From assembly GCF_016595505.1 (NCBI RefSeq), contig NZ_JAENIL010000003.1, positions 124,001 to 188,000 of the forward strand: a stretch of DNA of 64,000 nucleotides, given 5' to 3'. Position 1 is the first letter of the stretch; each line of letters begins with the position of its first letter. The position numbers were made by a program, and so were the translations under genes. The notes beneath the pieces were generated by a model that was given only the letters and a program-made list of their open reading frames with translations, ran no database searches and was not told the origin of the DNA. Source of the DNA: Pelagicoccus mobilis (GTDB lineage: Bacteria; Verrucomicrobiota; Verrucomicrobiia; Opitutales; Opitutaceae). Shown here piece by piece: positions 31,501-40,202 of the stretch.

Positions 31501-31972
31501 GGGATTTATTCGCCAGCCAATTGTCGAGGAGTATGCGGTATCGAGCGTATCCGTCTCCCAATTCTGCCGCCTTTTTGTAGTAGTCTAGAGCGAGCTTTGA
31601 ATCGGCAACCGTTCCGATGCCTCGCTCGTAGCTTTTAGCGAGGGCTAGGGTGCAATCGAGGTTTCCTCCTTCTGAGAATTCCTGGAGCATTGCGATTGCG
31701 TGAGCTTTTTCGCTGTCGGACTGAGCGTTTGCTAGCTGATGGATCGTGTATTTCTTTTGAGCAATGGCGTATCCGGAATCATGTGACGATTTTAACCAGT
31801 TGAGCGCGGCCTCTTTATTTCCGTTGGCGAACTCTCTTTCGTAGAGTTCGAATTGGGAAACGGGATCTCCTTTCTTGGCTGCGTCGAGCAGTGGATCCTG
31901 AGGTGGCGGTTCTGAGCAGCTGGCTAAGAGGGCTGCTATGGCGAGGCTATGGGCGAGGGATGGGAGCTTCAT
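28517..31972 (-). CDS. Large Sel1-repeat lipoprotein with TonB-like C-terminal domain
   Basis: A 1,151-residue protein. A lipoprotein signal ends at LLASC (cysteine 19). Residues about 25-850 consist of Sel1-like tetratricopeptide repeats, with signatures such as A-x-x-Y-x-x-A-A-x-L-G-x and G-x-x-x-A: LALDYYKKAAELGDGYARY, ALLYRKAAELGNKSSA and GLRYLKRSADLGNPDAQFHYGQ. After a beta-rich middle region, the last about 85 residues (LECYANFTLNQFGFVKDF ... YLTFFPAIEDGKAQAGE) resemble the C-terminal domain of TonB energy transducers. It ends 1 nt from the start of the S9 peptidase stop, on the same strand, so it is probably co-transcribed with it. A scaffolding or envelope-contact role is likely but unproved. 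Confidence 0.8.
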   Translation of the reverse strand: MKLPSLAHSLAIAALLASCSEPPPQDPLLDAAKKGDPVSQFELYEREFANGNKEAALNWLKSSHDSGYAIAQKKYTIHQLANAQSDSEKAHAIAMLQEFSEGGNLDCTLALAKSYERGIGTVADSKLALDYYKKAAELGDGYARYRILLDNWLANKSQLSVTQTKGISEEARSIGSTQDPRAFSLYARILDTEDKTTQADKFHLEAAKAGEPYSMYRIGVAYHRYVRDPAYGPLGFEFLKKAEQAGEPKALLPLAKAHYQGNGTPVNKEASHQIAVLAAWHGEPDAIDFAFKSYLSKGEWSIEDKIEVRAMHLAASDKPILVSKAVIQRMGTRSKLFDTFAEKRSEEIKTMLASYQTSRRQGKPDLIEAENAITRNDLFAKYGEDRDIALKALFAADSKAALKIARGCEDENSPYYAPRESTSWIAHASAAGNPEAGLILYELYLENPEGSGISKEQALNALRHAEVASTPKVLMYLANEYKSGDLLENDNLLALRAAERALEGGHEEAKDFIKDHLLGSSDFQINSDHILAVVEEIADEGNVDFQFLRSVYKIGLHITRMHSAGSNFSNDRAQGAIHGVWFDAREDYKEIWYGNDLGLSRESGLPEEVESAANEIFKLADEGYLKAVETVAMWYLKGVFTEPDSAKALHYLSVCENETREARLLLEFANDYFTAETLPPGVVEAALLYRKAAELGNKSSAELFQDLEGSPPTNAGEEGVYPFSIIETAYKAGAQNDPEAMFYLSLYFRNECDLDSEYKDSQYKYWLGNAAKNDHQDALIQISNNYFSGTDVEKNPQRGLRYLKRSADLGNPDAQFHYGQMLALGVEIEANLTEGMSYLDRASKQGNQEASTLLQNLKATNSIKSDQEATGENVIAQFVSSALGHDTFPISPYAQKDTTLLPIIGINKKRPILQTEAKPVLGTTNQKPVLLAGDSFSDAHITIQAATLMAPILQIDGAMIFTGQDPSLTLEITSDSNLKNVFALLLLKQGTEAATYYWKGVGKISSKQKKRVLFKYEDPYVRADDIAVYFFTDENEIPSNLRFQPQFFLQERLVDFSKKRKEYIEENKENTLPPKFSEDFQTQMGEIIYLPLECYANFTLNQFGFVKDFVVPEGIRDDSLTQLYNKLPYLTFFPAIEDGKAQAGETRELLD

Positions 31973-33991
31973 TTAATTGAGATGTTCCGAGAGGAAGTCG
32001 TTTATCTTTCCAAACAGGTAGGCTTGGTTTTTGGGGAGATCGAGGGAGTGCCCTTCTTCTTCGAGTTCGATGAACTCGTATTCCTTGCCGGCTTTCTCGA
32101 GGGCTTTGGCAAAGTTTTGGGCGTGTTCAATGCCGGCAACTGGATCGAGGGTGCCATGGGCGAGGAGGATTGGGATCTCTATTTGCTCAACCAGATTGAT
32201 GGGGGATATTTCGGCGAGCCTTTCGCGGTTTTTCCACTCGGATCCGACCATTTGCTTCCAGTGCTGGTAGCCTACTCCGCGGGAAGTCTCTTTCTTTATC
32301 TGTTTGGTTTCATACAAGATGTCGTAGATGCCGGACATCGGCACGGCACACTGAAACGCCGTGGGCTGGTGAGCGGCCGCGAGAGCGGAAGCATACCCGC
32401 CGTAGCTGAATCCCATGATCGCGACCTTATCCTCGGTTGCGAGGTTTTGGGCGATGACCCACTGCAGAGCATCGCGGATGTCGTCTTGCACGGCCCAACC
32501 GTAGTTTTGCTCAGCGGCGACCATGTAGTTGAAACCGTAGCCTGTCGATCCGCGAAAATTGAAGCGCAGGCTGGAGAAGCCGTTGTTTGCTAGGCATTGG
32601 GAGAAAGGTTCGTAGGTGAATGTGTCCCGAGCCCACGGCCCGCCGTGAATTATGAATACAAGTGGCGCTGGGTTTTCGGGATTGAAGTCTTTGGCGGGGG
32701 TAAAGTAACCGTGGATGGAGTGTCCGTCTTGCCCTTGAAACTCGATGCTTTGAGTCGGTACGCCCGGTGTCTGGAGCAGCGGGTGATTCTGCTTTCCGAT
32801 GCTCTTCAGTTCCTTGGTTTCGCGTTCGAAGAGGAGGTAGCGTGGCGGTCGATCGCTGCTGAGAGCTTGTACGACGGCGATAGACTCATCTTGGCTAAAC
32901 TCAATTACGAGATTGCTAGAGTCGGGCAGAAGGTCGTCGATTTCCTGCTGCATCGATTGGTAACTCTTTTCTAGCCAGATGGTCCTCGGTTGGTCAGCTT
33001 CGAAGTGGATGCCGAGCCAGGAGTCGTCTTCGGGGTTGGTAACCACGCTGGCCATACCCGTGGTAGGATCTATGAGGTCGTACTGAGGATGGTGAGCGAT
33101 TCGGCGTACCAGTTCCCCTTTTTTTATGTCGAAGAGGTAGAGTGCGGCCGTGTCAGTTTCTTTGTTTGAGGCGAAATAGATAAGCTCCGGATCTGGTGCG
33201 AAACCGATCAGGTAGTCCCGTTTTTGTGTAATGTTATGTTTGTTAATATCTAAGGTGAGGCTGTTTGCGGAAGAGCTGAAAAGGGAGCTCATCTGCTCCC
33301 ATTTCTTCGAGTTGCCGGCCCTGTGATAGAGCGTGGTGCCACGTTGGCTCAGTTTCATTGCGAGCCTGACCTCGCCGTTTGTGTCGGCATGCCAGATATC
33401 AAACCCCTTGGAGCTCTTGAATAGTGGATCCGGCATGTCGCTGAGATCCCATTTGGAGAGGGGAAGTTTGTAGACGCGGCGGCGGCCCTTGTTGTCGTAA
33501 GCTGAGATCAGGATGTGTTTCTGGTCCTGAGGGAGTGTAGAGATGACACGAGGAAGAGTGGCGTTTGAGCGAAACAGGGCGTAGCCATAGAAAAGAGTTC
33601 GATCCGCACCGAAAACCAATTCCGTGTAATCCGTTTCTATGTTTTTAGTGTGCAGATCGCCGAATTGGCTTTGGTAGAGTAGCGTGTCATCGTCGAGCCA
33701 TGCCAAGTAGCTTATTGGGCCGCTCTCGTTGTCGATTTCGTGGACGACCTCATCACTATCGTCTACTCTATCCAGTATATGAATACGTTCGCTGTCGTAT
33801 GTTGGCTCGGTGTAGACGAGCCTGTTTCCGTCAGGTGACAGATGAACGTTTGCAACATTGGGTGGACGGAAGAAGTCCTCGTCTTGCAGACCAAGTATAT
33901 CGAATCCGAAGTCCTGCGCTGATAGACTGCGGCTTAATGCGATGAAGACGGAAAGGACTTTCAGGAGGGCGGGAAGGAACGGTCGCTTCAT
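31973..33991 (-). CDS. S9 family prolyl oligopeptidase/dipeptidyl peptidase, secreted
   Basis: A 672-residue serine peptidase. A signal peptide (MKRPFLPALLKVLSVFIALSRSLS) is followed by a beta-propeller with WD-like segments (NVHLSPDGNRLVYTEP). The C-terminal alpha/beta hydrolase has LVFIIHGGPWARD (oxyanion region), the nucleophile in GFSYGGYAS (about 528), aspartate in HGTLDPV (about 617) and histidine in EEEGHSLD (about 647). It cleaves short peptides after proline or alanine in the periplasm. Length and order are typical. It is the upstream gene of a pair with the Sel1 lipoprotein, which starts immediately after it. Confidence 0.92.
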   Translation of the reverse strand: MKRPFLPALLKVLSVFIALSRSLSAQDFGFDILGLQDEDFFRPPNVANVHLSPDGNRLVYTEPTYDSERIHILDRVDDSDEVVHEIDNESGPISYLAWLDDDTLLYQSQFGDLHTKNIETDYTELVFGADRTLFYGYALFRSNATLPRVISTLPQDQKHILISAYDNKGRRRVYKLPLSKWDLSDMPDPLFKSSKGFDIWHADTNGEVRLAMKLSQRGTTLYHRAGNSKKWEQMSSLFSSSANSLTLDINKHNITQKRDYLIGFAPDPELIYFASNKETDTAALYLFDIKKGELVRRIAHHPQYDLIDPTTGMASVVTNPEDDSWLGIHFEADQPRTIWLEKSYQSMQQEIDDLLPDSSNLVIEFSQDESIAVVQALSSDRPPRYLLFERETKELKSIGKQNHPLLQTPGVPTQSIEFQGQDGHSIHGYFTPAKDFNPENPAPLVFIIHGGPWARDTFTYEPFSQCLANNGFSSLRFNFRGSTGYGFNYMVAAEQNYGWAVQDDIRDALQWVIAQNLATEDKVAIMGFSYGGYASALAAAHQPTAFQCAVPMSGIYDILYETKQIKKETSRGVGYQHWKQMVGSEWKNRERLAEISPINLVEQIEIPILLAHGTLDPVAGIEHAQNFAKALEKAGKEYEFIELEEEGHSLDLPKNQAYLFGKINDFLSEHLN

Positions 33992-34060
33992 TAAGTATGA
34001 AGTAGTGAAGGGGATCGGTAGATTTACGCAATCCTTATTGTGCCACTCCCGTGAGGCTTC

Positions 34061-34246
34061 TTAGTTTTTGTCCTCTTTGGATTCGCCGGAGGGCAGGGCG
34101 GATGCGGCGGTCTTGACGGTGGTTTTCGTAACCTTGACGCCGGCTTTGGTGGTTTTGGTGGCGACCTTTACTGGAACTGTGACGGCGCAGCCGGTTATAG
34201 CGGTGGCGAGGCTGGCTGCTAGGAGGAGGCGGAGGGCGTATCTCAT
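34061..34246 (-). CDS. Small lipoprotein
   Basis: A 61-residue protein with signal peptide MRYALRLLLAASLATAITGC; the lipobox cysteine is residue 20. The mature part (AVTVPVKVATKTTKAGVKVTKTTVKTAAS) is rich in Thr, Val and Lys, as in the tiny envelope lipoproteins of many Gram-negative bacteria. It stands alone between the S9 peptidase and the large membrane gene. Its role is not known. Confidence 0.7.
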   Translation of the reverse strand: MRYALRLLLAASLATAITGCAVTVPVKVATKTTKAGVKVTKTTVKTAASALPSGESKEDKN

Positions 34247-34440
34247 CTTTCTAACAATCGGGGAAGAGGGGCGGAGGTTTAGGAGATCGGCGAGTTTGAG
34301 TGATGTTCCCGGAGAGATGGCGGATTGTATGATGTTTTGGCGAAATGGCTTTGGGGCTTTGACTTAGATGACGCTAGGCGTTTGGGTTGGATCCGTATCC
34401 GGGCTCTTTGATTTTGCCCTAACCCTTAATCCTGCTCTCT

Positions 34441-36207
34441 ATGATCATCACTCGGAAGATTGGTACTTTGATTCGTGGCAAGACCACGCCGTTCCAGATT
34501 TATGCGGCCTGCTTGTTGGGGGCTTTGCTTGGTTTCATTCCGGGGTTTTCGCATGCGCCGGCTTTGATGCTCGCTTGGCTTTTGCTGCTGCTGGTTTTGA
34601 ACGCGAATCTGTTTTTGGCGGGGGTCGTGCTCTTGCTGGCGAAGCTGGTTCTTTTGGTCGCGATGCCTTTGGTGTTTGCGGTTGGTCAATTCTTGTTGGA
34701 AGGGCCGACTCAGGGGCTGTTTAAATCGCTGATCAATGCTCCTGTGACCGCGTATTCAGGGCTTGATTACTACGTGGTTGCGGGCGGACAGTTGCTCGCT
34801 TTGGTGATCGGCTTCGCTTTGGCGTTTTTTCTGAAGGGGTCGATCACGAGCTATCGCAAGAAGATGATGGCTTTGTCCGAGGATTCGGAGCGGCTCAAGA
34901 AGTATCAAGAAAAGCTGTGGGTGAAGATCTTGAAGTTTCTGTTTCTCGGGAAGGGGCGTGGAAAGAAGTCTTATGAGGAGCTTCTCTCGGTGCGGATGGG
35001 AAACCCGTTGCGGATATGGGGGGTGGCGATCGTCGCTGTCGTGGTTGGGGTGCTTGCGCTTGGCTTTAGTAAGTTGACCGCTCCGTTGATAACAGCGTTG
35101 GCGAAGTCGAATTTGGAAGCGGCGAATGGCGCGACGGTGGATCTGGAGACGGTGGATCTGAGTTTGCAGGAGGGGAGGCTCGAGGTGCTTGGCCTGGAAA
35201 TGGCGGATGCCCAAAAACTGGATACGAATCTCTTTGCCTCGAAGCGAATTGTGGCGGATGTGAATACGACGGATTTGCTGCGTAAGCGTTTTTCGATCGA
35301 TCGTTTGGTCTTGGAGGACGCGAGTTCTGGCGATGCTCGTGAATCGCCGGGGAAACAAATTGGTCCGCAATCGTCGCCTAGCCCGAAGCTGGAAATGCCG
35401 GACTTCGACGATCTCGACAGTGTTCTGACGAATGCGAGCGAGTGGCAGGAGCGGCTTGCTCAAGCGAAGCGTTGGCTGGAGCAGATTTCAGCTGGAGGCG
35501 AGGAGGCTGCTGAGGCTCTGAGTTGGCAGGAAGAGTTGAACAACCGCATTCGGGCGCTGGGCCATGCGAATGTGAAGGCGGACTTTTTGACAGAGGGGAG
35601 TCCCACTTTGTGGATACGGAAAATCGAGGCGAAGGGGATTCGGACGCCGTACTTTAAGGGAGCGACGCTTGATCTGGATGGAGCTGATTTGTCCACGCAT
35701 CCGAGTTTGGCGGGAGCGCCTCCGGTCGTGTCGCTGGTTGCGGATGATCGTTCGTTTGAAAGCCGCCTTTCTTTGGCAGGCGCGAGCGGAACAGGCAGCA
35801 ACGAGTTGCAAATGCTTCTCAAGGACCTGGAGGTGGATCCGCTGGCGGCCAAGATCAAGTCGGACGGCGAGCCGCCTATTTCAGGGGGGACGGTCGACAT
35901 TGATTTGAGCGGAGCGATCGGCTCTGCTGCGAACGATCTGGTGGCTCAGGTGACCTTTGATGGAACGAAGGCTCGGATTGGCGGCAATCCTGTCGATCTG
36001 GATGGCTTGACCTTGCCGGTCGCGATCAAGGGGCCGCTGGATAGCCCGGGGATTAAGTTGGACTCGAAGGCGTTGGAGAAAATTCTCGTTTCGACTGGAA
36101 AGAAGAAGCTGCTCGATGAAGCGACGAAGAAGTTTGGCCTGGAAGGAGACGAAGCGGATGCAGCTGGTCAGCTGCTAGAAGGTCTCTTCAAGAAAAAGAA
36201 GAAGTAG
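34441..36207 (+). CDS. TIGR03546-like/TIGR03545-like fused inner-membrane protein
   Basis: A 588-residue protein. The N terminus (about 1-165) has four to five membrane helices and resembles TIGR03546 (KLLRGKTTPFQIYAACLLGALLGF, then LNANLFLAGVVLL). A further helix at about 200-220 is followed by a large periplasmic region (about 225-588) in the style of TIGR03545/AsmA-type proteins, with LTAPLITALAKSNLEAANGATVDLETVDLSLQEGRLEV and a C-terminal DUF-like beta segment (GGTVDIDLSGAIG). TIGR03546 and TIGR03545 are normally separate neighbouring genes in gamma-proteobacteria; here they appear joined. A role in outer-membrane lipid transport is only a family-based guess. Confidence 0.65.
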   Translation: MIITRKIGTLIRGKTTPFQIYAACLLGALLGFIPGFSHAPALMLAWLLLLLVLNANLFLAGVVLLLAKLVLLVAMPLVFAVGQFLLEGPTQGLFKSLINAPVTAYSGLDYYVVAGGQLLALVIGFALAFFLKGSITSYRKKMMALSEDSERLKKYQEKLWVKILKFLFLGKGRGKKSYEELLSVRMGNPLRIWGVAIVAVVVGVLALGFSKLTAPLITALAKSNLEAANGATVDLETVDLSLQEGRLEVLGLEMADAQKLDTNLFASKRIVADVNTTDLLRKRFSIDRLVLEDASSGDARESPGKQIGPQSSPSPKLEMPDFDDLDSVLTNASEWQERLAQAKRWLEQISAGGEEAAEALSWQEELNNRIRALGHANVKADFLTEGSPTLWIRKIEAKGIRTPYFKGATLDLDGADLSTHPSLAGAPPVVSLVADDRSFESRLSLAGASGTGSNELQMLLKDLEVDPLAAKIKSDGEPPISGGTVDIDLSGAIGSAANDLVAQVTFDGTKARIGGNPVDLDGLTLPVAIKGPLDSPGIKLDSKALEKILVSTGKKKLLDEATKKFGLEGDEADAAGQLLEGLFKKKKK

Positions 36208-36240
36208 GAGCGTCGATGGTAGGGCGTGAGGGCAAGGAGT

Positions 36241-36286
36241 TGATCCTGCAGCGCGGTCTGCCACGGCGGTCAGACCCTACCTTTAA
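36241..36286 (-). repeat. 69-bp family repeat, inverted copy
   Basis: On the minus strand reads AAAGGTAGGGTC, then a stem region, then GCGCTGCAGGATCA. It is the same layout as 2729-2797, with the stem GGTCTG / CAGACC. It sits between the fusion gene and the flavin reductase gene. Confidence 0.7.
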
Positions 36287-36293
36287 AAAGAGG

Positions 36294-36899
36294 CTAGCTT
36301 GGGCGTTCGATTTCGAAATAGGCGTCGGTGCGGCAGTAGCCGGCGGGGCCGTGGAGGCGGCCGATTAGCTGGGCGGCGGCTGTATCCACTTCGCCACTCT
36401 CTGTGTCGAAGTACTGGTCGTCTACGAAGGCGTGTACTACTTTGGCGATGATGAGTCGGTTTTGTCCGATCTCTTGCATGGAGTGGAGTTCGCACTCGAG
36501 TGAAATGGCGGCGCCTTTGATGCGAGGAGGTGCGACTTTTGTGGAGGGGTGGGTTTCGAGCTGGTAGGTGTCGACTTCGCTTTGCTCGTGTTTGAGTGCG
36601 GTGGAGGTGGCTACCATGACTTCCGCTTGGTCGAGCGAGACGGTGTTGATGACGAATTGGCTGGAGCTCTTAATGTTTAGGACGGTGTCCTTGGGTTCTC
36701 CGGTGTCGGGGCGGTTGCCGATGCTGAGAACGACGAGGGGAGGCTTGGAGCCGAAGACGTTGAAAAAGCTGAATGGCGCCGCGTTGACGGTTCCGGTCGA
36801 GCTGATGGTGGTGACCCAGGCGATGGGGCGGGGAACCACGACGGAGGTGAGGAACTTGTAGCGTTCTGCGGGGGCGAGATTTGGGAGGTCGATTTCCAT
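36294..36899 (-). CDS. Flavin reductase family (FMN-binding split barrel) protein
   Basis: A 201-residue protein. RYKFLTSVVVPRPIAWVTTISSTGTVNAAPFSFFNVFGSKPPLVVLSIGNRP (13-64) is the FMN-binding split-barrel signature, and EFV-type segment FVINTVSLDQAEVM follows. The second half contains the conserved AISLECEL and IAKVVHAFVDDQYF. Members reduce flavins for partner monooxygenases or act as flavoredoxins. No partner oxygenase lies nearby. It stands alone, so the physiological role is open. Confidence 0.88.
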   Translation of the reverse strand: MEIDLPNLAPAERYKFLTSVVVPRPIAWVTTISSTGTVNAAPFSFFNVFGSKPPLVVLSIGNRPDTGEPKDTVLNIKSSSQFVINTVSLDQAEVMVATSTALKHEQSEVDTYQLETHPSTKVAPPRIKGAAISLECELHSMQEIGQNRLIIAKVVHAFVDDQYFDTESGEVDTAAAQLIGRLHGPAGYCRTDAYFEIERPS

Positions 36900-37000
36900 T
36901 TTTCGATGTGTCGTTCTCTGCGTGAGGGAAGTGGTTTTAGGACACGCGGTCGAGCGGCGGCGAGGAGTTTTTAAGAGATGGGGCAGGCTCGCAAAAGAAT

Positions 37001-37026
37001 AAGGGCAGACCTCCCGGCCTGCCCTT
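37001..37026 (-). terminator. Hairpin terminator of the 85-residue gene
   Basis: An 8-bp stem AAGGGCAG / CTGCCCTT with GC-rich loop. On the minus strand ATTCTTTTG follows, a modest T-tract. It lies 44 nt past the stop codon. Confidence 0.7.
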
Positions 37027-37069
37027 GTGTGTTCGTAAACTTAGTAATGCGTAATTGATAACAAAATTT

Positions 37070-37327
37070 TTACGCGAAGGCGCTGAGGAATTGGCCTGTC
37101 GCGGTGCCTGCCGAAATCGTTCCGTTTTCGCTGTAGGACTGCTTGGGAGCGTAGGGATTTTGCAAACGGCGTAGGGCGGCTCGGCTCAGCGTGTCGTTTG
37201 AAATGTTCACTGTCTGCTTCGCTTTCGCCTTGGTTTTCACCTTGTAGCGAACCGAGGGGCGCTTGGTGAACTGGAACTCCTGATTGAAGGATTCGGGAGT
37301 TACGGATCTGGCGGTTTCGAAGGACAT
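37070..37327 (-). CDS. Small hypothetical protein
   Basis: An 85-residue basic protein (MSFETARSVTPESFNQEFQFTKRPSVRYKVKTKAKAKQT... ending GQFLSAFA). No domain or signal peptide is recognised. A hairpin terminator follows, and AT-rich DNA suitable for a promoter lies upstream, which supports it being expressed. A longer frame starting at 37,379 reads through low-quality sequence in another frame and was not adopted. Confidence 0.55.
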   Translation of the reverse strand: MSFETARSVTPESFNQEFQFTKRPSVRYKVKTKAKAKQTVNISNDTLSRAALRRLQNPYAPKQSYSENGTISAGTATGQFLSAFA

Positions 37328-37965
37328 GGCTGGAAATTAGCAAAGTTTTAGCAAGCTGCCAATAGAGCGAACTACTCAAATTAGCATCTTTTTTAATTTT
37401 TCATTTCGCTCTTAAGTAGTTGGGCTCAAATAAAATAAGCGCTCATGGGTTCTTGGCTCTATGCACTCGGTGGAAGCGCTCAGTTTTAGACGATAGGAAC
37501 GGGATGTCCGCGAGGGGCTTGGGGGAGTGGTTCATCACCCCAATCCAGTGGATTGCTGTTTGAGTCGAGACTGTCGGTGTTCCCGCTTCAGCGGGCTTAT
37601 CGGTTTCCGTTGCTTAGGGATGCCGCCTAAAGGCGGGACGCCAACGGTTGGGTTCTCTTCCACTGCATTCGGTGATGAACCTTTTGCATGTGGTGGATTG
37701 ACGGCAATTGTGCACGAGCTAGCAGATTCAAGGGCGGCGTGGCGTATTCGCATGAGCGCTGCTTCAAATTAGCAAATATTTTATTATTAGCTTGTTCCGT
37801 AAGAGCTGGGGATTAGTTCTCCTTCAGCGCTTCACGATTTTATCTAATCGCAGGTGCCTAATCTTTCTCTCAAGGCGGACTTTTCGCCTTTCCTTCTTCT
37901 TCTGAACTAATCCACCTCCTCGCCTGTTTTCTTCGCCTTCCGGTGAAGCATGGCTTCCTGTGCTC
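37328..37965. other. 638-base gene-free stretch with small hairpins
   Basis: No gene recognised. It has the mini-hairpins CCCGCTTCAGCGGG (about 37,581) and GCCGCCTAAAGGCGGGAC (about 37,622), an AT-rich leader (37,740-37,830) and probably the promoter of the long secreted-protein operon. Confidence 0.5.
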
Positions 37966-40188
37966 ATGCGAAAACGCTTTCGCGTTCCCTTTCTTGTATC
38001 CGCTTTTTGTGCCCAGACGGTTCGACTGGCTTGTTGCTCTGCTTTATTCTGCGTCGTTGCAGTGGCGCAGTTGGCGGCGGTTCCTCTTACTTTGAGCTAC
38101 CAAGGGTTTATTATTTCTTCGGGCGAGCCCTACGAAGGGCAGGGGTATTTCAAATTTGCCTTGTTGGATGAGGAAGGCGCGACGGTTTGGAGTAACGACG
38201 GATCGAGCTCGAATGGAGCAGAGCCTGGCTCGGGTGTCGGCTTGTCAGTTGTGAGAGGATCTTATGCGGTCCGGCTTGGGGATACTGGTATTGAAGGAAT
38301 GGATTCGTTGGGAGCGGGGGCGTTTGAATCTGAGAAGCTGTATTTAAGGATTTGGTTCAGTTCCGGTTTGGAGGAATACGAGTTGTTGGGTCCGGATCAT
38401 GAGCTCAGTTCGGTGGCCTTTTCGATTAAGGCGAAGTCAGCGGAGTATGCGAACGAGGCAGGTACGGTTCGGAATGTGCCGGATATAAGCGCATCTAAAA
38501 TTACGAGCGGTACGATCGCCGGCGCTCGCTTGCCTGCGAGTTTGTCGACCGATTCCGAAGTGGATGCGAAGCTTGAAGCGCTCAGTATTGACGCAGAGCA
38601 GATTGTTTCGGGAGAGCTTCCTTCGGATCGGATCGTATCCGCTATCGCTCGTGATCATGAGGTGGATACTAAAATCTCTGAGGCGACGTTCGACGCTTCG
38701 AGGGTCACAAGTGGCACGATTTCGGTTACTCGGCTGCCAGAGAGTTTGTCGACTGATTCTGAAGTGGACGCAAAGCTTGAAGAGCTGAGTGTCGACGCAT
38801 CGCAGATTGTGTCGGGAGAGATTGCTTCTGAGCGGATCGTGCCTGCCATCGCTCGTGACGAAGAGGTGGATACGAAGATCTCTGAGGCTACGTTTGATGC
38901 TTCGAGGATTTCCAGTGGCACGATCGCGGTTGCTCGGATCAGCGACGATATTGCGCGTACCAGTGAACTAGAGGCTGAAATTGCAGATCTCCAAGCTCAG
39001 GTGGACGCGATTGCGGTGCAATTGGGAGTGTCTAGCCGTATCAGGCCAGTTGTTGCTTCTTTGGCGTTTGATGACGCGGATTTGCTTTCTTCGGGCTATC
39101 AGAGGTTTTCGACGGTCGATTCGAAGGGCTGGGTCGATGGTTCTGCTGTTGATGCTCCTTCCGCTCGCGATGGTCATTCTGCGGTTTGGTCAGGCACGCA
39201 TTTGCTGGTTTGGGGAGGGGAGATCGCTAACGGTTTGTTTACGGCAACGGGCGGTTCCTATGATCCTGTATCCGATAGTTGGAGCGCTTTGTCGTCGGTT
39301 GATGCTCCCTCGGCTCGAATGGGGCACAGTGGCATTTGGACGGGCGAGGAAATGCTTGTTTGGGGCGGCGTTAATGGGACGGGTTACTTAAGCGACGGGA
39401 AACGATTTGATCCGACTACTCAGTTGTGGACTCCAATGAGCGGCGTTGATGCTCCCAGTCCGCGCACGGGTCATGTTTCTGCATGGACGGGTGAGTTTCT
39501 CTTAGTATGGGGAGGTGTGAACGGTTCTGGTTTGATCGCCGACGGAGCCTTGTACGATCCGATTGGTGATAAATGGTCGCCTTTGAACGTATCGGGAGCG
39601 CCAGCTGCGCGGAAGGATACGAAGGGGGTATGGACGGGTGAGAGTTTGATTTTGTTCGGTGGAGAAGGCGCTTCGGGAGCATTGGCTGATGGAGCTGAAC
39701 TGCTGTTTAGCGGTTCCTCCCCCACGTCTTGGAGAATGCTGAGCGGAGTGGGCGCGCCCGACGGGCGAACGGACCATGCCCTCGTGTGGACGGGCAAGGA
39801 TGTCGTCGTGTGGGGTGGTCAGCGTTTGGGGAGTTCGCTTGGAGATGGCTATGTCTATGAATTAGGGACTGACTCCTGGACTCAGATTTCGGATACAGGC
39901 GCTCCCAATGCGCGCTATGACATGGGGGCATTTTGGTCTGGGGGAGAGTTGGTGGTCTTTGGCGGAGATTCCGCTTCAGGTACGATTTCGAATTCTTACG
40001 CGTACAATTTGGAAGCTGATGCATGGAGGCCTGTTTCCGGAGGGAATCCGGTCGAGAGGGCTGCATCCTCAGTTGTGTGGATTGGCGGGGAAGCTCTTGT
40101 TTTTGGCGGGCGTGAAGACTCAGGTCGGATCGCGTCTTTGCAGCGTATTGATGCTAGCCCTACGGTTTATCTGTTTAGAACTCCATAG
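37966..40188 (+). CDS. Secreted Kelch-propeller protein with TYQG-type N-terminal domain and stalk repeats
   Basis: A 740-residue protein with a signal peptide (residues about 1-38). A beta domain follows (LTLSYQGFIISSGEPYEGQGYFKFALLD ... SSVAFSIKAKSAEYANEAG) of the widespread 'TYQG...ALYA' type. Next are repeats of about 70 residues (STDSEVDAKLEALSIDAEQIVSG ... IARDHEVDTKISEATFDASRVTSGTI), two and a half copies, and a short coiled coil (SELEAEIADLQAQVDAIAVQL). The last about 350 residues are Kelch blades, with signatures ARDGHSAVWSGTHLLVWGG and ARMGHSGIWTGEEMLVWGG. It is the first gene of the seven-gene operon, with 14 nt to the next. A head-stalk arrangement is inferred. Confidence 0.75.
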   Translation: MRKRFRVPFLVSAFCAQTVRLACCSALFCVVAVAQLAAVPLTLSYQGFIISSGEPYEGQGYFKFALLDEEGATVWSNDGSSSNGAEPGSGVGLSVVRGSYAVRLGDTGIEGMDSLGAGAFESEKLYLRIWFSSGLEEYELLGPDHELSSVAFSIKAKSAEYANEAGTVRNVPDISASKITSGTIAGARLPASLSTDSEVDAKLEALSIDAEQIVSGELPSDRIVSAIARDHEVDTKISEATFDASRVTSGTISVTRLPESLSTDSEVDAKLEELSVDASQIVSGEIASERIVPAIARDEEVDTKISEATFDASRISSGTIAVARISDDIARTSELEAEIADLQAQVDAIAVQLGVSSRIRPVVASLAFDDADLLSSGYQRFSTVDSKGWVDGSAVDAPSARDGHSAVWSGTHLLVWGGEIANGLFTATGGSYDPVSDSWSALSSVDAPSARMGHSGIWTGEEMLVWGGVNGTGYLSDGKRFDPTTQLWTPMSGVDAPSPRTGHVSAWTGEFLLVWGGVNGSGLIADGALYDPIGDKWSPLNVSGAPAARKDTKGVWTGESLILFGGEGASGALADGAELLFSGSSPTSWRMLSGVGAPDGRTDHALVWTGKDVVVWGGQRLGSSLGDGYVYELGTDSWTQISDTGAPNARYDMGAFWSGGELVVFGGDSASGTISNSYAYNLEADAWRPVSGGNPVERAASSVVWIGGEALVFGGREDSGRIASLQRIDASPTVYLFRTP

Positions 40189-40202
40189 CTAAGAAGATTA
40201 AT

